This document shows positions 18,261 through 27,766 of a DNA stretch of 64,000 nt, in pieces. The stretch comes from Bacteroidota bacterium (lineage in GTDB: Bacteria; Bacteroidota; Bacteroidia; JAHEXY01), in assembly GCA_023251875.1 (NCBI GenBank), contig JAHEXY010000007.1, forward strand, positions 272,105 to 336,104, in the 5' to 3' direction. The notes under the pieces are model-generated. The model saw nothing but the letters and a program-made list of their open reading frames with translations. It was not told the origin of the DNA and did not search any database. The translations under genes were made by a program, and so were the position numbers. The first letter of the stretch is position 1. Each line of letters opens with the position of its first letter.

Positions 18261-19781
18261 ATGAACACTAAAAAAGTAGCACTTATAATAATGGATGGTT
18301 GGGGTAATGGAGATCACTCAAAAGCTGATGCCGTATACAATGCCAACACTCCATTTTTTGATGCCATGTGTAAGAAATATCCCGTTTCGCAACTCATTAC
18401 ATGTGGAGAAGATGTAGGGCTGCCTCATGGACAAATGGGTAATTCAGAAGTAGGTCACTTAAATATAGGAGCCGGGAGAGTTGTATATCAAGATTTGGTG
18501 AAAATAAATTTAGCTGTAAGAGAAAAAACGTTACATAATAATGTTGAATTATTGCAAGCCTACGCATTTGCCAAAAAAAATAAAAAAGATGTGCATTTAA
18601 TGGGTTTGGTTTCTGATGGTGGCATACATTCTCACAACACCCACCTATATGCATTATGCGAAGCAGCAAAAGAACAGGGTTTAGAGAAAGTATTTATTCA
18701 TGCATTTACCGATGGCCGAGATACCGATCCTAAAAGTGGATTGGGATTTATTAAAGAGTTAGAAAACCATCTAGAAAATTCGGTTGGAAAGATTGCTTCG
18801 GTTGTAGGCCGCTATTATGCTATGGATAGAGACAAGCGCTGGGAACGAATTAAACTAGCTTATGATTTGTTGGTACATGGAAAAGGAAAGAAAACTCAAA
18901 ATATAGAACAAGCTATTGCAGAATCATACCAAGCCAATGAAACAGATGAATTTATTAAGCCCATTGTAAAAACAGATGCATCTGGAAATCCGTTAGCAAT
19001 CATTAAAGAAGGCGATGTGGTAATTTGTTTTAATTACAGAACCGATCGTTGTAGAGAAATTACTTTGGCACTGACCCAACAGGATTTTCCGGAGCAAGAG
19101 ATGAAAACGCTGAATCTCTATTACGTTACCATGACCAATTATGATGATACTTTTAAGAATGTTAAAGTAATTTTTGAAAAAGACAATCTTAAAATGACTC
19201 TGGGAGAAGTATTATCAAAAAACAATAAAACCCAATTGCGAATTGCCGAAACAGAAAAATACCCTCACGTTACTTTCTTTTTTTCCGGTGGTAGAGAAAA
19301 GGTTTTTGAAGGAGAATCAAGAGTAATGGCTCCTTCTCCAAAAGTAGCTACTTATGATCTTAAGCCTTCTATGAGTGCAGTTGAGTTAGCTGAAGCAGCC
19401 GTTCAATTTATAGAGAAAAACCAACCCGATTTTATTTGTTTAAATTTTGCTAATGCAGATATGGTTGGGCACACAGGCGTATACAAGGCTGTAATTGAAG
19501 CTGTGGAAACAACGGACAAATGCGTGCAAAAAGTAGTAGAAGCCGGATTAAAATATAATTACTCCTTTATTATTATTGCCGATCATGGCAATGCCGATTA
19601 CATGATTAATGCCGATGGCTCGCCTAATACAGCACATACCACCAATCCTGTACCTTGTATTTTAATTGACAACCATTTTCATCAAATAAAAAATGGCAGA
19701 CTTGCAGATGTTGCTCCAACCATTTTAAAATTAATGGATATTAAAGCCCCGGAAGAAATGACGGGGAAGATTTTGGTATAA
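18261..19781 (+). CDS. gpmI: 2,3-bisphosphoglycerate-independent phosphoglycerate mutase
   Basis: Interconverts 3- and 2-phosphoglycerate in glycolysis and gluconeogenesis using two Mn ions and a phosphoserine intermediate. The 506-residue protein has every family landmark: metal site IIMDGWG near residue 12, catalytic Ser in MGNSEVGHLNIGAGR near 63, HAFTDGRDTDPKSG near 150, RYYAMDRDKRWER near 190, NYRTDRCREIT near 260, NFANADMVGHTG near 400, IADHGNADYM near 443 and HTTNPVPCI near 462. The start ATG at 18261 is fixed by the promoter 15-25 bases upstream. The next gene's ATG follows the stop with no gap. Confidence 0.97.
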   Translation: MNTKKVALIIMDGWGNGDHSKADAVYNANTPFFDAMCKKYPVSQLITCGEDVGLPHGQMGNSEVGHLNIGAGRVVYQDLVKINLAVREKTLHNNVELLQAYAFAKKNKKDVHLMGLVSDGGIHSHNTHLYALCEAAKEQGLEKVFIHAFTDGRDTDPKSGLGFIKELENHLENSVGKIASVVGRYYAMDRDKRWERIKLAYDLLVHGKGKKTQNIEQAIAESYQANETDEFIKPIVKTDASGNPLAIIKEGDVVICFNYRTDRCREITLALTQQDFPEQEMKTLNLYYVTMTNYDDTFKNVKVIFEKDNLKMTLGEVLSKNNKTQLRIAETEKYPHVTFFFSGGREKVFEGESRVMAPSPKVATYDLKPSMSAVELAEAAVQFIEKNQPDFICLNFANADMVGHTGVYKAVIEAVETTDKCVQKVVEAGLKYNYSFIIIADHGNADYMINADGSPNTAHTTNPVPCILIDNHFHQIKNGRLADVAPTILKLMDIKAPEEMTGKILV

Positions 19782-20510
19782 ATGACAGAAACAATTACCT
19801 ACATAATTTTTGGAATAATTGCTGTTGTTGCAATTTGGCAGTATCATAAATTTCTCGCAAAACAAGGAGGAGATCAGTTAATAATTGGAGAAAGTGCTTT
19901 TGAAATGGTAATATTGTTTTCTCAAAGAGTATTACATCGTTTATCGACAGGACCTACGGGATATGCTATATTTAAAAGAAAAATATATGGAATTCCAAGA
20001 ATTAAAGTGGGGAAAAATATCGTCATTAATTTTTCAGAGTATAAGAAATACTTAATTGTTGATGGCGATGACATTAATAAAATAAAAGCTGTTATTATTG
20101 ATATGCTTGAAATGCATAAAACAGATATCACAATAGTAGATAAATCTAGATTTCGAATAATTTCTAAAGATAAAACCATAATAATAATTAAACTACCTGA
20201 TGATATTTCATATTTTACATTTAATAATGTTATCTCATGGATAACTTATTCTATTAAAAAGTCTATGGTAGGTATAGCAATCAACAATGTTGATCCTTTG
20301 CAATCTTATTATTTAACTGACGATAAAAGTGGCATACATGAAAACAGCTTGGTTGGAAAAATGATAAATGGAAAAAAATTTCAAATTGAACTTCCTAATT
20401 TTGAAGAAAACGCGACTTTACTAAATAGTAGATTTGAAATTCCTATTGTAGATTCAGTACAATCCTACATTAAATTGGCTGAAGAAGAAGGAATATACAA
20501 GCCACTTTAA
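19782..20510 (+). CDS. Conserved-looking membrane-anchored protein of unknown function
   Basis: 242 residues; I do not recognise a family. One N-terminal membrane helix (about residues 4-21, ITYIIFGIIAVVAIW) is followed by a mainly hydrophilic mixed alpha/beta region on one side of the membrane with many Ile/Lys/Asp residues, no Cys cluster and no recognisable catalytic motif. Its ATG directly abuts the gpmI TAA, so it is co-transcribed and probably translationally coupled to gpmI, although that need not mean a glycolytic role. Followed by a 44-base spacer and the convergent HepT/MntA pair. Confidence 0.7.
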   Translation: MTETITYIIFGIIAVVAIWQYHKFLAKQGGDQLIIGESAFEMVILFSQRVLHRLSTGPTGYAIFKRKIYGIPRIKVGKNIVINFSEYKKYLIVDGDDINKIKAVIIDMLEMHKTDITIVDKSRFRIISKDKTIIIIKLPDDISYFTFNNVISWITYSIKKSMVGIAINNVDPLQSYYLTDDKSGIHENSLVGKMINGKKFQIELPNFEENATLLNSRFEIPIVDSVQSYIKLAEEEGIYKPL

Positions 20511-20554
20511 ATTTAACGCCTTGTTTTACAGTTTTGATTTGCGAATGAAATATT

Positions 20555-20911
20555 CTATTGCAGTTTATCCATAGAAACGAGAATTTGCGCTATTTGTTTT
20601 TTGAGTAGTGAAATATCTTCCGTTATAACTTGCCAAACTATCTTGAAATCAATTCCAAAATATTCATGAACTAATAGATTTCTCATGCCAACAATTTGAT
20701 CCCAATCAACTTCATGATAAATATTTTGTGTTTCTGAAGAAATAAGATTTGCTGCTTCTCCAATAATTTCAATTTGTTTTATACAAGCATGCTTCATCAT
20801 TGAATTACACATGAAATCATCTTCAGAAGATCCTGAAATATAGTTTTCAATCTCCTTTATTGCATCTAAAATATGAAGTAGTCTTTGCCTATCCCCTATT
20901 CTACTTCTCAT
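20555..20911 (-). CDS. hepT: HepT-like toxin (DUF86 family)
   Basis: HEPN-domain RNase toxin of the HepT/MntA type VII-like toxin-antitoxin system. The 118-residue all-alpha protein carries the HEPN catalytic signature RNLLVHEYF near residues 77-85 (RxxxxH followed by Tyr, whose Tyr is AMPylated by MntA in characterised pairs). The upstream half contains the usual DUF86 pattern (RLLHILDAIKEIENYISG, KQIEIIGEAANLIS). The gene overlaps the end of mntA by 11 bases and is translated after it, so the two are co-expressed. Length is normal and all key residues are present. Confidence 0.88.
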   Translation of the reverse strand: MRSRIGDRQRLLHILDAIKEIENYISGSSEDDFMCNSMMKHACIKQIEIIGEAANLISSETQNIYHEVDWDQIVGMRNLLVHEYFGIDFKIVWQVITEDISLLKKQIAQILVSMDKLQ

Positions 20912-21194
20912 ATATTAATAGTTTTTCTTTATCGATAAAAGGGAGAATATATTTTGAAACGGCCATTGAAGAAACCAAGTCTATTTTTTTATTTAGTTTT
21001 TGCTCTAACTCTTGCTTTATTTTAATAAAACCAAGTCCAATATGCTTTGAATAATCAAGCTCAACCAATATATCAATATCGCTTTGTTCATCGGCATCTC
21101 CTCTAACATAAGAACCAAACAAATATGCTTTTAATACTGGCTTATCTTTTAAAAAGGCTTTAATTATGTCAATATGTTTAGCTTGAAGTTTCAT
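20901..21194 (-). CDS. mntA: MntA-like nucleotidyltransferase antitoxin
   Basis: Minimal nucleotidyltransferase expected to AMPylate and silence HepT. The 97-residue protein has the NTase signature GSYVRGDADEQSDIDILVE (GS, nine residues, DxD) around residues 26-44, the core of the family. The frame can be extended 16 codons to 21242, but the extension is a hydrophobic stretch absent from such proteins, so the ATG at 21194 is preferred. It overlaps hepT by 11 bases. Such pairs are common in chromosomes and mobile elements; here no element boundary is visible around it. Confidence 0.87.
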   Translation of the reverse strand: MKLQAKHIDIIKAFLKDKPVLKAYLFGSYVRGDADEQSDIDILVELDYSKHIGLGFIKIKQELEQKLNKKIDLVSSMAVSKYILPFIDKEKLLIYEK

Positions 21195-21292
21195 AAATTT
21201 TATTATGAATATTAGCACTAAAATAGCAATCTGAATTGACATTATATAGGATTCATTATATTGTATTGTAAAAATATTTCAAATTAGCATAA

Positions 21293-21805
21293 ATGATAGA
21301 ATCCATCACCCCCTTTTTAATCATCAGTGCTAAATCAATAGCGGTTTATCTTTTTATTCTTATTGCATTTAGGCTACTTGGCAAAAAAGAATTGGCACAA
21401 CTTTCTGTGTTTGATTTGGTTTTTATTTTACTTATTAGCAATTCAGTTCAAAATGCAATGGTAGGTGAAGATGTTTCTCTTATAGGCGGTTTTGCGGCAG
21501 CAGGAGGCTTATTCATCTTTAATTACCTCTTTAGTTTTCTTACGAGAAAATTTCCAATATTTAACAGTTTTGTACAAGGCGATGCCATTATGTTGGTGCA
21601 TAAAGGAAAAATAATCAAGCCTAATTTAGTAAAATCAATGATTACAACTGATGAACTTGAGTCTGCAATAAGGGAGCATGGAGTTAAATCTATTGAAGAA
21701 GTTGATCTTGCCATACTTGAGGTAGATGGCAATATTAGTGTGCTTTCTAATAATTTTTCAAATCACTCCCATCACCAGCGCAAACCGAGAAATATAATGG
21801 ATTAA
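21293..21805 (+). CDS. DUF421 (YetF/YcaP-like) membrane protein
   Basis: 170-residue protein with two or three N-terminal membrane helices (about residues 8-30, 38-58 and 63-82) followed by the cytoplasmic DUF421 domain (VQGDAIMLVHKGKIIKPNLV, ITTDELESAIREHGVKSIEE, VDLAILEVDGNISVL). This is the canonical order for the YetF family, whose physiological role is poorly known (the Bacillus members affect spore membrane and germination). It is slightly shorter than many homologues at the C-terminus but the core is complete. The last four bases overlap the 3' end of the convergent dehydratase gene. Confidence 0.87.
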   Translation: MIESITPFLIISAKSIAVYLFILIAFRLLGKKELAQLSVFDLVFILLISNSVQNAMVGEDVSLIGGFAAAGGLFIFNYLFSFLTRKFPIFNSFVQGDAIMLVHKGKIIKPNLVKSMITTDELESAIREHGVKSIEEVDLAILEVDGNISVLSNNFSNHSHHQRKPRNIMD

Positions 21806-22773
21806 TAAGAATGAGTAGTAAAGGGTAAGGCTTCAAGATCAACATTTCCTCCTGTAATAATTAAACCTATCTTCTTTCCTTTTAATTTTTCTTTTTGTTT
21901 TAGGGCTGCTGCCATCACAGTTGCCGAAGAAGGTTCAATAATAATTTTCATTCTTTCCCATACCAATCGCATTGCCTTAATCATTTCTGCTTCGCTGATG
22001 GTAATAATTTCATGAATTCCATTTTTTATAATAGAGAAAGTTCTTTCACTTAAGCTTGCTCTTAAACCATCTGCAAGAGTATTAATGGTTCCGTTTTTTT
22101 GTAAGACTCCTGCTTTAAGAGATTGATAAGCGTCATCCACTTCTTGTGGTTCTACTCCTATTATCTTGGTTTTAGGATTAAAATATTGTGCAGATAAAAT
22201 GGTTCCACTTATTAAGCCTCCGCCTCCAATAGGAGCTATGATGTAATCTAAATCGGGCATCTCTTCCATGAATTCTTTTGCAGCTGTAGCTTGTCCGCAA
22301 ATAATTCTATCATCATCATATGGATGTATAAAATGAGCATTTGTTTTTGTAATCAAATTTTCTACAGTTACTTCTCTATCTCTCTGTGTTGGGCCACAAA
22401 AAATAATTTCAGCGCCATAGCCTCTTATTGCCTCTATCTTAGGCTTGGCTGAATTTTCAGGCATGATAATATATGCTTTACTATTAAACCATTTTGCAGC
22501 AAGTGCAATGGCTTGCCCATGATTGCCGGAAGAGTGGGTTACAACGCCATTTGTTTTTTCTTTATCATTCAATTGCAATATGGCATTAGTAGCTCCTCTA
22601 ATTTTAAATGCCCCCACTTTTTGATAATTCTCACATTTAAAATAAAGAGAGGCGCCAATAAGTTCATTAATACTTGTAGAAGTAAGTACGGGTGTTTTGT
22701 GTATGTATTGTTGAATACGATTGGATGAAGAAACAATATCTCTTATTGAAGGTACTTTAAATGAGCTAATCAC
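21802..22773 (-). CDS. PLP-dependent threonine/serine dehydratase (IlvA-like, no ACT domain)
   Basis: Fold-type II PLP enzyme that deaminates threonine to 2-oxobutyrate or serine to pyruvate, or racemises serine. The PLP-lysine motif KVGAFKIRGA is near residue 52, the substrate loop HSSGNHGQA near 80 and the phosphate-binding GGGGLISG near 180. The 323-residue length and lack of a C-terminal ACT domain place it with the catabolic/serine-racemase branch rather than the isoleucine-feedback-regulated biosynthetic enzyme. I cannot separate dehydratase from racemase or threo-3-hydroxyaspartate ammonia-lyase by eye. Monocistronic; the upstream 22774-22987 spacer is shared with a divergent gene and holds nothing I recognise. 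Confidence 0.9.
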   Translation of the reverse strand: MISSFKVPSIRDIVSSSNRIQQYIHKTPVLTSTSINELIGASLYFKCENYQKVGAFKIRGATNAILQLNDKEKTNGVVTHSSGNHGQAIALAAKWFNSKAYIIMPENSAKPKIEAIRGYGAEIIFCGPTQRDREVTVENLITKTNAHFIHPYDDDRIICGQATAAKEFMEEMPDLDYIIAPIGGGGLISGTILSAQYFNPKTKIIGVEPQEVDDAYQSLKAGVLQKNGTINTLADGLRASLSERTFSIIKNGIHEIITISEAEMIKAMRLVWERMKIIIEPSSATVMAAALKQKEKLKGKKIGLIITGGNVDLEALPFTTHSY

Positions 22774-22987
22774 GAATAGAAGATTAATTTTAATTGATAA
22801 ATTTAAAGATAAATTATCACTTAATTATAAGGAGATTTTATTGTTCCTTTAATCGTGAATTACTTTGCTATATTGGAATTGCTTTTTATATTTGAGCCAA
22901 GCCGATTGAAATAATTAATTGGCATTACCATTTGTTTTTAATATCAAATTGCTGATATTGGAACAAATTTATATTTATCGCTACCAG

Positions 22988-24439
22988 ATGCATAACACAA
23001 GAATAATAGCAGTATTAAAAACGCTGACAACAAAAGAGTTCACAAATTTTGTAAAGTTTGTGCGATCTCCTTTCTATAATACTCATGAGAAGCTAATTGA
23101 ACTAATTGAAGTACTTCAAAAAGATTACCCAAAATTTACAAGCGATAGAATTACCAAAGAAAATTTATTAAAGAAGTTATACCCAAGTGAAGCTTATACA
23201 GAATTAAAAATAAATCACCTATCATCGTATTTGCTTAAATTATTAGAAGATTATTTATCCTATTTAAATTATACCCGTCACGAAATTGTATACAAATACC
23301 ATTTGGCAAATGAATTGAGAGAACGCAAACTTTTTCCTCATTTCGAAAGTATTTTACGTGAAATGCGTGATATACAAGGAAAAGTAAAGTATAAAGATTT
23401 TGCCTTTTTCTATAACCAATACAATCTTGAAAAAGAAACGGAATTGTATAATTCAGATCAAGGCATTATGAAGCAAGACCAGAGCTTGCAAGATCAAATG
23501 GATAATTTTGACATCTATTACATCTTAACCAAGCTGCGCAATACTTGCAGTATGCTTAATCAAAAACGCATTATTACTGCCGACTACAAATTAAACATGG
23601 TTGAAGAGATCATGAATTATTTAGGCTATAACAATAAAAAATTTCAGGAAATTCCGCTTATTAATATATACTATAATATTTTCATGCTGTTGGTAAACCC
23701 TGATGATGAAAGTTATTATCATAAATTAAAAGAATTACTTCATGCTAATAAAGCGCATTACGGAATAGAGTTATTGAGAGAAATGTATATGTATCCTCAA
23801 AATTATTGTGCTCAAAAAGTAAATCTGGGTAGAAATGAATATTTAAAAGAATTATTTAATCTCAATATTACCTTAACAGAAGAAAAAATCGTTTTTATTG
23901 ATGGTTACCTTCCTGAACGCGTATATGAAAATACCGTAAGACTAGGTTTAAGAATGAATGAAATACAATGGACGTATAATTTTATTGAAAACTATAAAAA
24001 TTATTTAGATCCTATTACAAGAAACAATGCCTATGCTTATAACCTTGCCACTTTTTATTACGAAACCAAAGAATATGAAAAGTCTCTCAAACTATTAAAT
24101 AAAGTTGAGTTTACGGATTTGTTCTATAATCTAGGGGCAAAATCATTGTTGTTAAAAATTTATTATGATACCAATGCAATTGAGCCATTCTTATCATTAT
24201 CAGATGCATTTAAAATATATTTAAAAAGAAATAAATTAATATCTACACAAAGAGTAACATCCTATAGTAATTACGTTCGGTTTGTAAAATCTGTTTTTAA
24301 TTTAAAACTGCAAATGTTTAATTATGGTAACGACATAAAAGAAGATAAGCTAAAACGTGTGGAGCAAAGAATTCGTGAAACAGAACCTGTTGCTAATAAA
24401 AAATGGATACTTGAACAAATTGAAAAACTGCAGCCATAA
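22988..24439 (+). CDS. Helical protein of unknown function (paralogue of 58189-59613)
   Basis: 483 residues, almost entirely alpha-helical and rich in Tyr, Asn, Lys and Leu; no signal peptide or membrane helix. The start ATG at 22988 aligns its N-terminus (MHNTRIIAVLKTLTTKEFTN) with the paralogue at 58189-59613 (MHEAKLISLLKTLSDKEFRW); the frame opens 23 codons earlier but those are not shared. Both proteins keep the same internal marks: SPFYNTHEKLIELIEVL versus SFFNANKDVQKLLSSL, YAYNLATFYYETKEYEKSLK versus YTYNLAYLHFYKKDFRKTLR, and FTDLFYNLGAKSLLLK versus FTDVYYQLDAKALLLK. The C-terminal half looks TPR-like. Function unknown; followed after 12 bases by an ABC permease gene, probably co-transcribed. 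Confidence 0.75.
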   Translation: MHNTRIIAVLKTLTTKEFTNFVKFVRSPFYNTHEKLIELIEVLQKDYPKFTSDRITKENLLKKLYPSEAYTELKINHLSSYLLKLLEDYLSYLNYTRHEIVYKYHLANELRERKLFPHFESILREMRDIQGKVKYKDFAFFYNQYNLEKETELYNSDQGIMKQDQSLQDQMDNFDIYYILTKLRNTCSMLNQKRIITADYKLNMVEEIMNYLGYNNKKFQEIPLINIYYNIFMLLVNPDDESYYHKLKELLHANKAHYGIELLREMYMYPQNYCAQKVNLGRNEYLKELFNLNITLTEEKIVFIDGYLPERVYENTVRLGLRMNEIQWTYNFIENYKNYLDPITRNNAYAYNLATFYYETKEYEKSLKLLNKVEFTDLFYNLGAKSLLLKIYYDTNAIEPFLSLSDAFKIYLKRNKLISTQRVTSYSNYVRFVKSVFNLKLQMFNYGNDIKEDKLKRVEQRIRETEPVANKKWILEQIEKLQP

Positions 24440-24451
24440 GCTTCTTTTCTT

Positions 24452-25693
24452 TTGAAATTTCCTTTATACATAGCCAAGCGCTACCTTTTTTCAAAAAAGA
24501 CTCATAATGCTATTAATACTATTTCTATTATTTCGGTAATAGGAGTGTGTATTGGTACAGCAGCACTTGTTATTGTGCTTTCGGTTTTTAATGGCTTTGA
24601 GGGTTTGGTAATCTCCTTATACAATTCATTTGATCCGGATGTTTGTGTTACGGTTGCCAAAGGAAAAACATTCGATATTACTACTTTTCCATTACAACAA
24701 ATTAAAGCCATTTCAGGCATTAAAAATGTGGCCCAAGTACTCGAAGAAAATGCATTGCTCAAATACAAAGACAAGCAATACATTGTAAGTATTAAAGGCG
24801 TAAGTACTGAATATACAAAAGTAAGCGGGCTCGACACTATGATTATTAATGGAGAGTTTAATCTTTATGGTGGCAATCATCCATTTGCAGTTGTAGGTTA
24901 CGGGGTGGCACATTACCTCTCACTCGAAATGCATGATATTGAAAATCCCATTCAGGTTTGGGTTCCCAAATCAGGTGAAGTTTCGATGGCAAATCCAGAG
25001 AATGCATTTAACCAAGAGAATCTTTGGCCATCGGGTATTTTTTCTATCCAACATGAATTTGATTCTAAATATTTAATTGCTTCTTTAGATTTTGTTCGTA
25101 CTATTTTAGAATCACCAAATAAAGTTTCTGCCTTAGAAATTAAATTAAATTCCAATGCAGATGTATCTAAAGTGCAAGAAGAGATTAAAAAAATTGCCGG
25201 AAATAATTATGATGTAAAAAACCGATTTGAGCAACATGCTCTATTATATAAAATAATGAAGTCGGAAAAATGGGCGGTGTATTTTATTTTATCTTTTATT
25301 TTGCTCATTGCCACTTTTAATATGGTGGGCTCCTTAACCATGCTTATTTTAGATAAAAGAAAAGACATTGCTATTCTCAGAAGCATGGGTGCCAATTTAG
25401 AAACGATCAGAAAAATATTTTTTACCGAAGGAATGTTGATAGCTTTAAGCGGAGCCATAAGTGGAATTGCAATTGGATTTATAGTTTGTTTACTACAAAT
25501 AGAATTTGGCTTTATTAAATTGAATACCAGTGGAGCATTTGTGGTAGATAGTTATCCGATTCAAATACAGCCCATGGATTTTGTTTATGTTTTTATTACC
25601 GTAATGGCAATAAGTCTACTTGCCATTATTTATCCTTTACAAAGATTAGGCAAGGAAGAATTGAATTTGAGGGCAGTGGACGAATCTTTATAA
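24452..25693 (+). CDS. FtsX/LolC-LolE-family ABC transporter permease
   Basis: Membrane subunit of a MacB-like ABC system; LolC/E members, with LolD, extract lipoproteins from the inner membrane. The 413-residue protein begins KFPLYIAKRYLFSKKTHNAI, the conserved LolC/E N-terminus, with TM1 at about 20-45, a periplasmic MacB-PCD-like domain at about 50-255, and three TM helices at about 268-295, 318-345 and 370-400 (the FtsX domain, with LILDKRKDIAILRSMGA between). The only usable start is TTG at 24452; no ATG lies nearby in frame and the family motif begins at codon 2. No ATPase gene is adjacent, so LolD must be encoded elsewhere. Confidence 0.88.
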   Translation: MKFPLYIAKRYLFSKKTHNAINTISIISVIGVCIGTAALVIVLSVFNGFEGLVISLYNSFDPDVCVTVAKGKTFDITTFPLQQIKAISGIKNVAQVLEENALLKYKDKQYIVSIKGVSTEYTKVSGLDTMIINGEFNLYGGNHPFAVVGYGVAHYLSLEMHDIENPIQVWVPKSGEVSMANPENAFNQENLWPSGIFSIQHEFDSKYLIASLDFVRTILESPNKVSALEIKLNSNADVSKVQEEIKKIAGNNYDVKNRFEQHALLYKIMKSEKWAVYFILSFILLIATFNMVGSLTMLILDKRKDIAILRSMGANLETIRKIFFTEGMLIALSGAISGIAIGFIVCLLQIEFGFIKLNTSGAFVVDSYPIQIQPMDFVYVFITVMAISLLAIIYPLQRLGKEELNLRAVDESL

Positions 25694-25760
25694 GATACAG
25701 CCAATCAATTATTTGTATAATATATGCACTAATTCAATATAATTTTAAAAAATATCTATA

Positions 25761-25768
25761 TATTTTTG
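25761..25768 (+). promoter_or_regulatory. -7 box (TATTTTTG) for the DUF4143 ATPase gene
   Basis: TATTTTTG matches TAnnTTTG and ends 27 bases before the ATG at 25796. The surroundings are very AT-rich, so chance matches are possible. Confidence 0.45.
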
Positions 25769-25795
25769 TATATTTATTAGATAAAATAGCAATAT

Positions 25796-27043
25796 ATGTA
25801 TATTAATAGACCGCTATATCTTCAAAAAATAAATAAAGCACTAGAATTACTGCCTATTGTTGTATTAATTGGAGCCCGACAGGTTGGCAAAACTACAATA
25901 ATGGAACATGTTGAATATGTGGGTAAAAAACTGTTTTTAAATGGGCAAAATCCTGAGATCATAGTGCTTTTTGAAGAATATTCTACCATAAAAAGATACT
26001 TGCAGATTAACCTGAATGAAAATATTGAAGGCATTTTATTTATTGATGAGTTTCAGTTTATTCCGGGAGTTTCAGCTTTATTAAAATTATTGGTCGATGA
26101 AAACAAAAATTTAAAGATTATTTGCAGCGGCAGTTCCAGTATAGATATTTTGCAAACTGTTGAAGAATCATTGGCGGGTAGAATAAGAGTAATTCCGGTT
26201 TATTCATTTTCATTTGAGGAATATATTGATTCTTGTAATATTGATTTATCTCATAAATACAAGCAATACAATATTGCTGATGAAGCAAAAGTGATCGATA
26301 AGAGTATTTTTTCTCTATTAAAAGAATATTTATTGTATGGAGGGCTACCACGTATAAGCCTTAGCCTAACATATGGCGATAAAATGGAACTATTACACGA
26401 TTTATACCAAACCTATTTGCTTAAAGACGTAAGAGCCTATGTAAAAAATGAAGATTTTGTTGGGTTTAATAAATTACTACAATTACTAGCTGCCCAAATT
26501 GGAAATCTTGTAAATATTAATGAACTGTCGGTTAGCTCAAGGCTGCCATACAAAAAATGTGACGAGTACATACATTTACTCGAGCACATGTACATTATTA
26601 AATTATTGAATCCTTTTGTTTCTAATAAAAGAACTGAAATTACTCAAATGAAAAAAGTATATTTTTATGACTTAGGAATGAGAAACAGAATATATGATAG
26701 CTTTAATGATATAGATATTAGGGTAGATAAAGGTGCCATTTTCGAAAATTTTGTTTTCTTAGAATTACTAAAAAATACACCTTCGTATTTTGATTATTAT
26801 TTTTACCGAACCAAAGACAAAATGGAGGTAGATTTTATTATTAATACACAAAAAGAAATTATTCCTATTGAAGTAAAGTTTGTAGAAAATATCCAAAAAT
26901 CAGATCAACGCAGTTTGAAAATTTTTGCAGAAGAAAATAATTGCCCAAGACCATATACAATAAGCCTTCAGGAATATAAAAAAACGAATTCAGTACTAAA
27001 TATTCCAGCCTATTTTATTGGCAAATGGGCTGGCGGTTTGTAA
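25796..27043 (+). CDS. AAA+ ATPase with C-terminal DUF4143 domain
   Basis: Stand-alone P-loop ATPase of the AAA_14/DUF4143 group, abundant in Bacteroidota and archaea and of largely unknown role. The 415-residue protein has Walker A GARQVGKTT near residue 25, Walker B GILFIDEFQF near 80, sensor-like CSGSSS near 110, and the arginine-containing LAGRIRVIPVYSFSFEEY near 128 that is typical of the family. The C-terminal DUF4143 region (about 200-380) includes EVDFIINTQKEIIPIEVKF near 345, a PD-(D/E)XK-like arrangement of acidic residues and Lys. Appears complete. No partner gene is evident; such ATPases often behave as mobile cargo and are usually single genes. Confidence 0.88.
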   Translation: MYINRPLYLQKINKALELLPIVVLIGARQVGKTTIMEHVEYVGKKLFLNGQNPEIIVLFEEYSTIKRYLQINLNENIEGILFIDEFQFIPGVSALLKLLVDENKNLKIICSGSSSIDILQTVEESLAGRIRVIPVYSFSFEEYIDSCNIDLSHKYKQYNIADEAKVIDKSIFSLLKEYLLYGGLPRISLSLTYGDKMELLHDLYQTYLLKDVRAYVKNEDFVGFNKLLQLLAAQIGNLVNINELSVSSRLPYKKCDEYIHLLEHMYIIKLLNPFVSNKRTEITQMKKVYFYDLGMRNRIYDSFNDIDIRVDKGAIFENFVFLELLKNTPSYFDYYFYRTKDKMEVDFIINTQKEIIPIEVKFVENIQKSDQRSLKIFAEENNCPRPYTISLQEYKKTNSVLNIPAYFIGKWAGGL

Positions 27044-27137
27044 TCTATTTTTTGCCCACTAATTTTTAAAATTCAGGTGTTTTTCTCATTATGGCATTTG
27101 GATTCTTCTTTCTACGGAAGCTGAAACGGATACTACA

Positions 27138-27599
27138 TTGAAAAATTTCAGAGATGCTTTTCAATCATTTTCATTACAAAACTTTGAAATCAAATCACTC
27201 GGTTTTGATGAACAAAATGCAAACCTAAATTTTGAAATAAATTTTACAGGAATTGTTGAAGGAGGAAATCAAACACAAAATTTTTCAGGAGAAGGGAAAA
27301 TGGAATTGGTTTATTTGTATGATTTTTGGTGTGTTGAAAAAATTGCAACTAATCCAATAACTGGAACACTTTCAACTAGCGATGGTAACATTAGTATTGT
27401 TTCAGGAGAAACGGAGAATTTTGTTAGTTCTTCATATGAATATTCCATTGAGGCAAATCAAACTTTAAGCCCCCAATTTTCTTTTATGATAGAAATACCT
27501 GATTCATTACCTCCTTATACGGCTAAATTTGAATTAGAAATTATAGACTCGAAAAATTACAATACATGGTATTATGAATTTGAAGCAACATTTAAATAG
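27138..27599 (+). CDS. Small protein of unknown function, probably 5'-truncated
   Basis: 153 residues from a TTG start, acidic and beta-rich (GFDEQNANLNFEINFTGIVEG, FSGEGKMELVYLYDFW), ending with an immunoglobulin-like or lipocalin-like strand pattern. I do not recognise the family. The frame is open upstream to 27063 without an ATG and reads through a plausible but incomplete leader (YGIWILLSTEAETDTTLKN), so the gene may have lost its original start and signal sequence. It sits between the DUF4143 ATPase and the left end of the integrated element, so truncation during past rearrangement at this junction is possible. Confidence 0.45.
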   Translation: MKNFRDAFQSFSLQNFEIKSLGFDEQNANLNFEINFTGIVEGGNQTQNFSGEGKMELVYLYDFWCVEKIATNPITGTLSTSDGNISIVSGETENFVSSSYEYSIEANQTLSPQFSFMIEIPDSLPPYTAKFELEIIDSKNYNTWYYEFEATFK

Positions 27600-27766
27600 T
27601 AAAAGAGGCTTTTTATATATTGGATTTCGGATTATTTTTTTTCATAAACATTTGCAATTCAGACTAAAAACGAAACCTTTTTTGTGTTTTACACGTTTAA
27701 CAAAGAAAGAATAAAACTTTAAAAACATGAAAAAACAACTAATAAAGGCGGAAACCGAAAACCATA

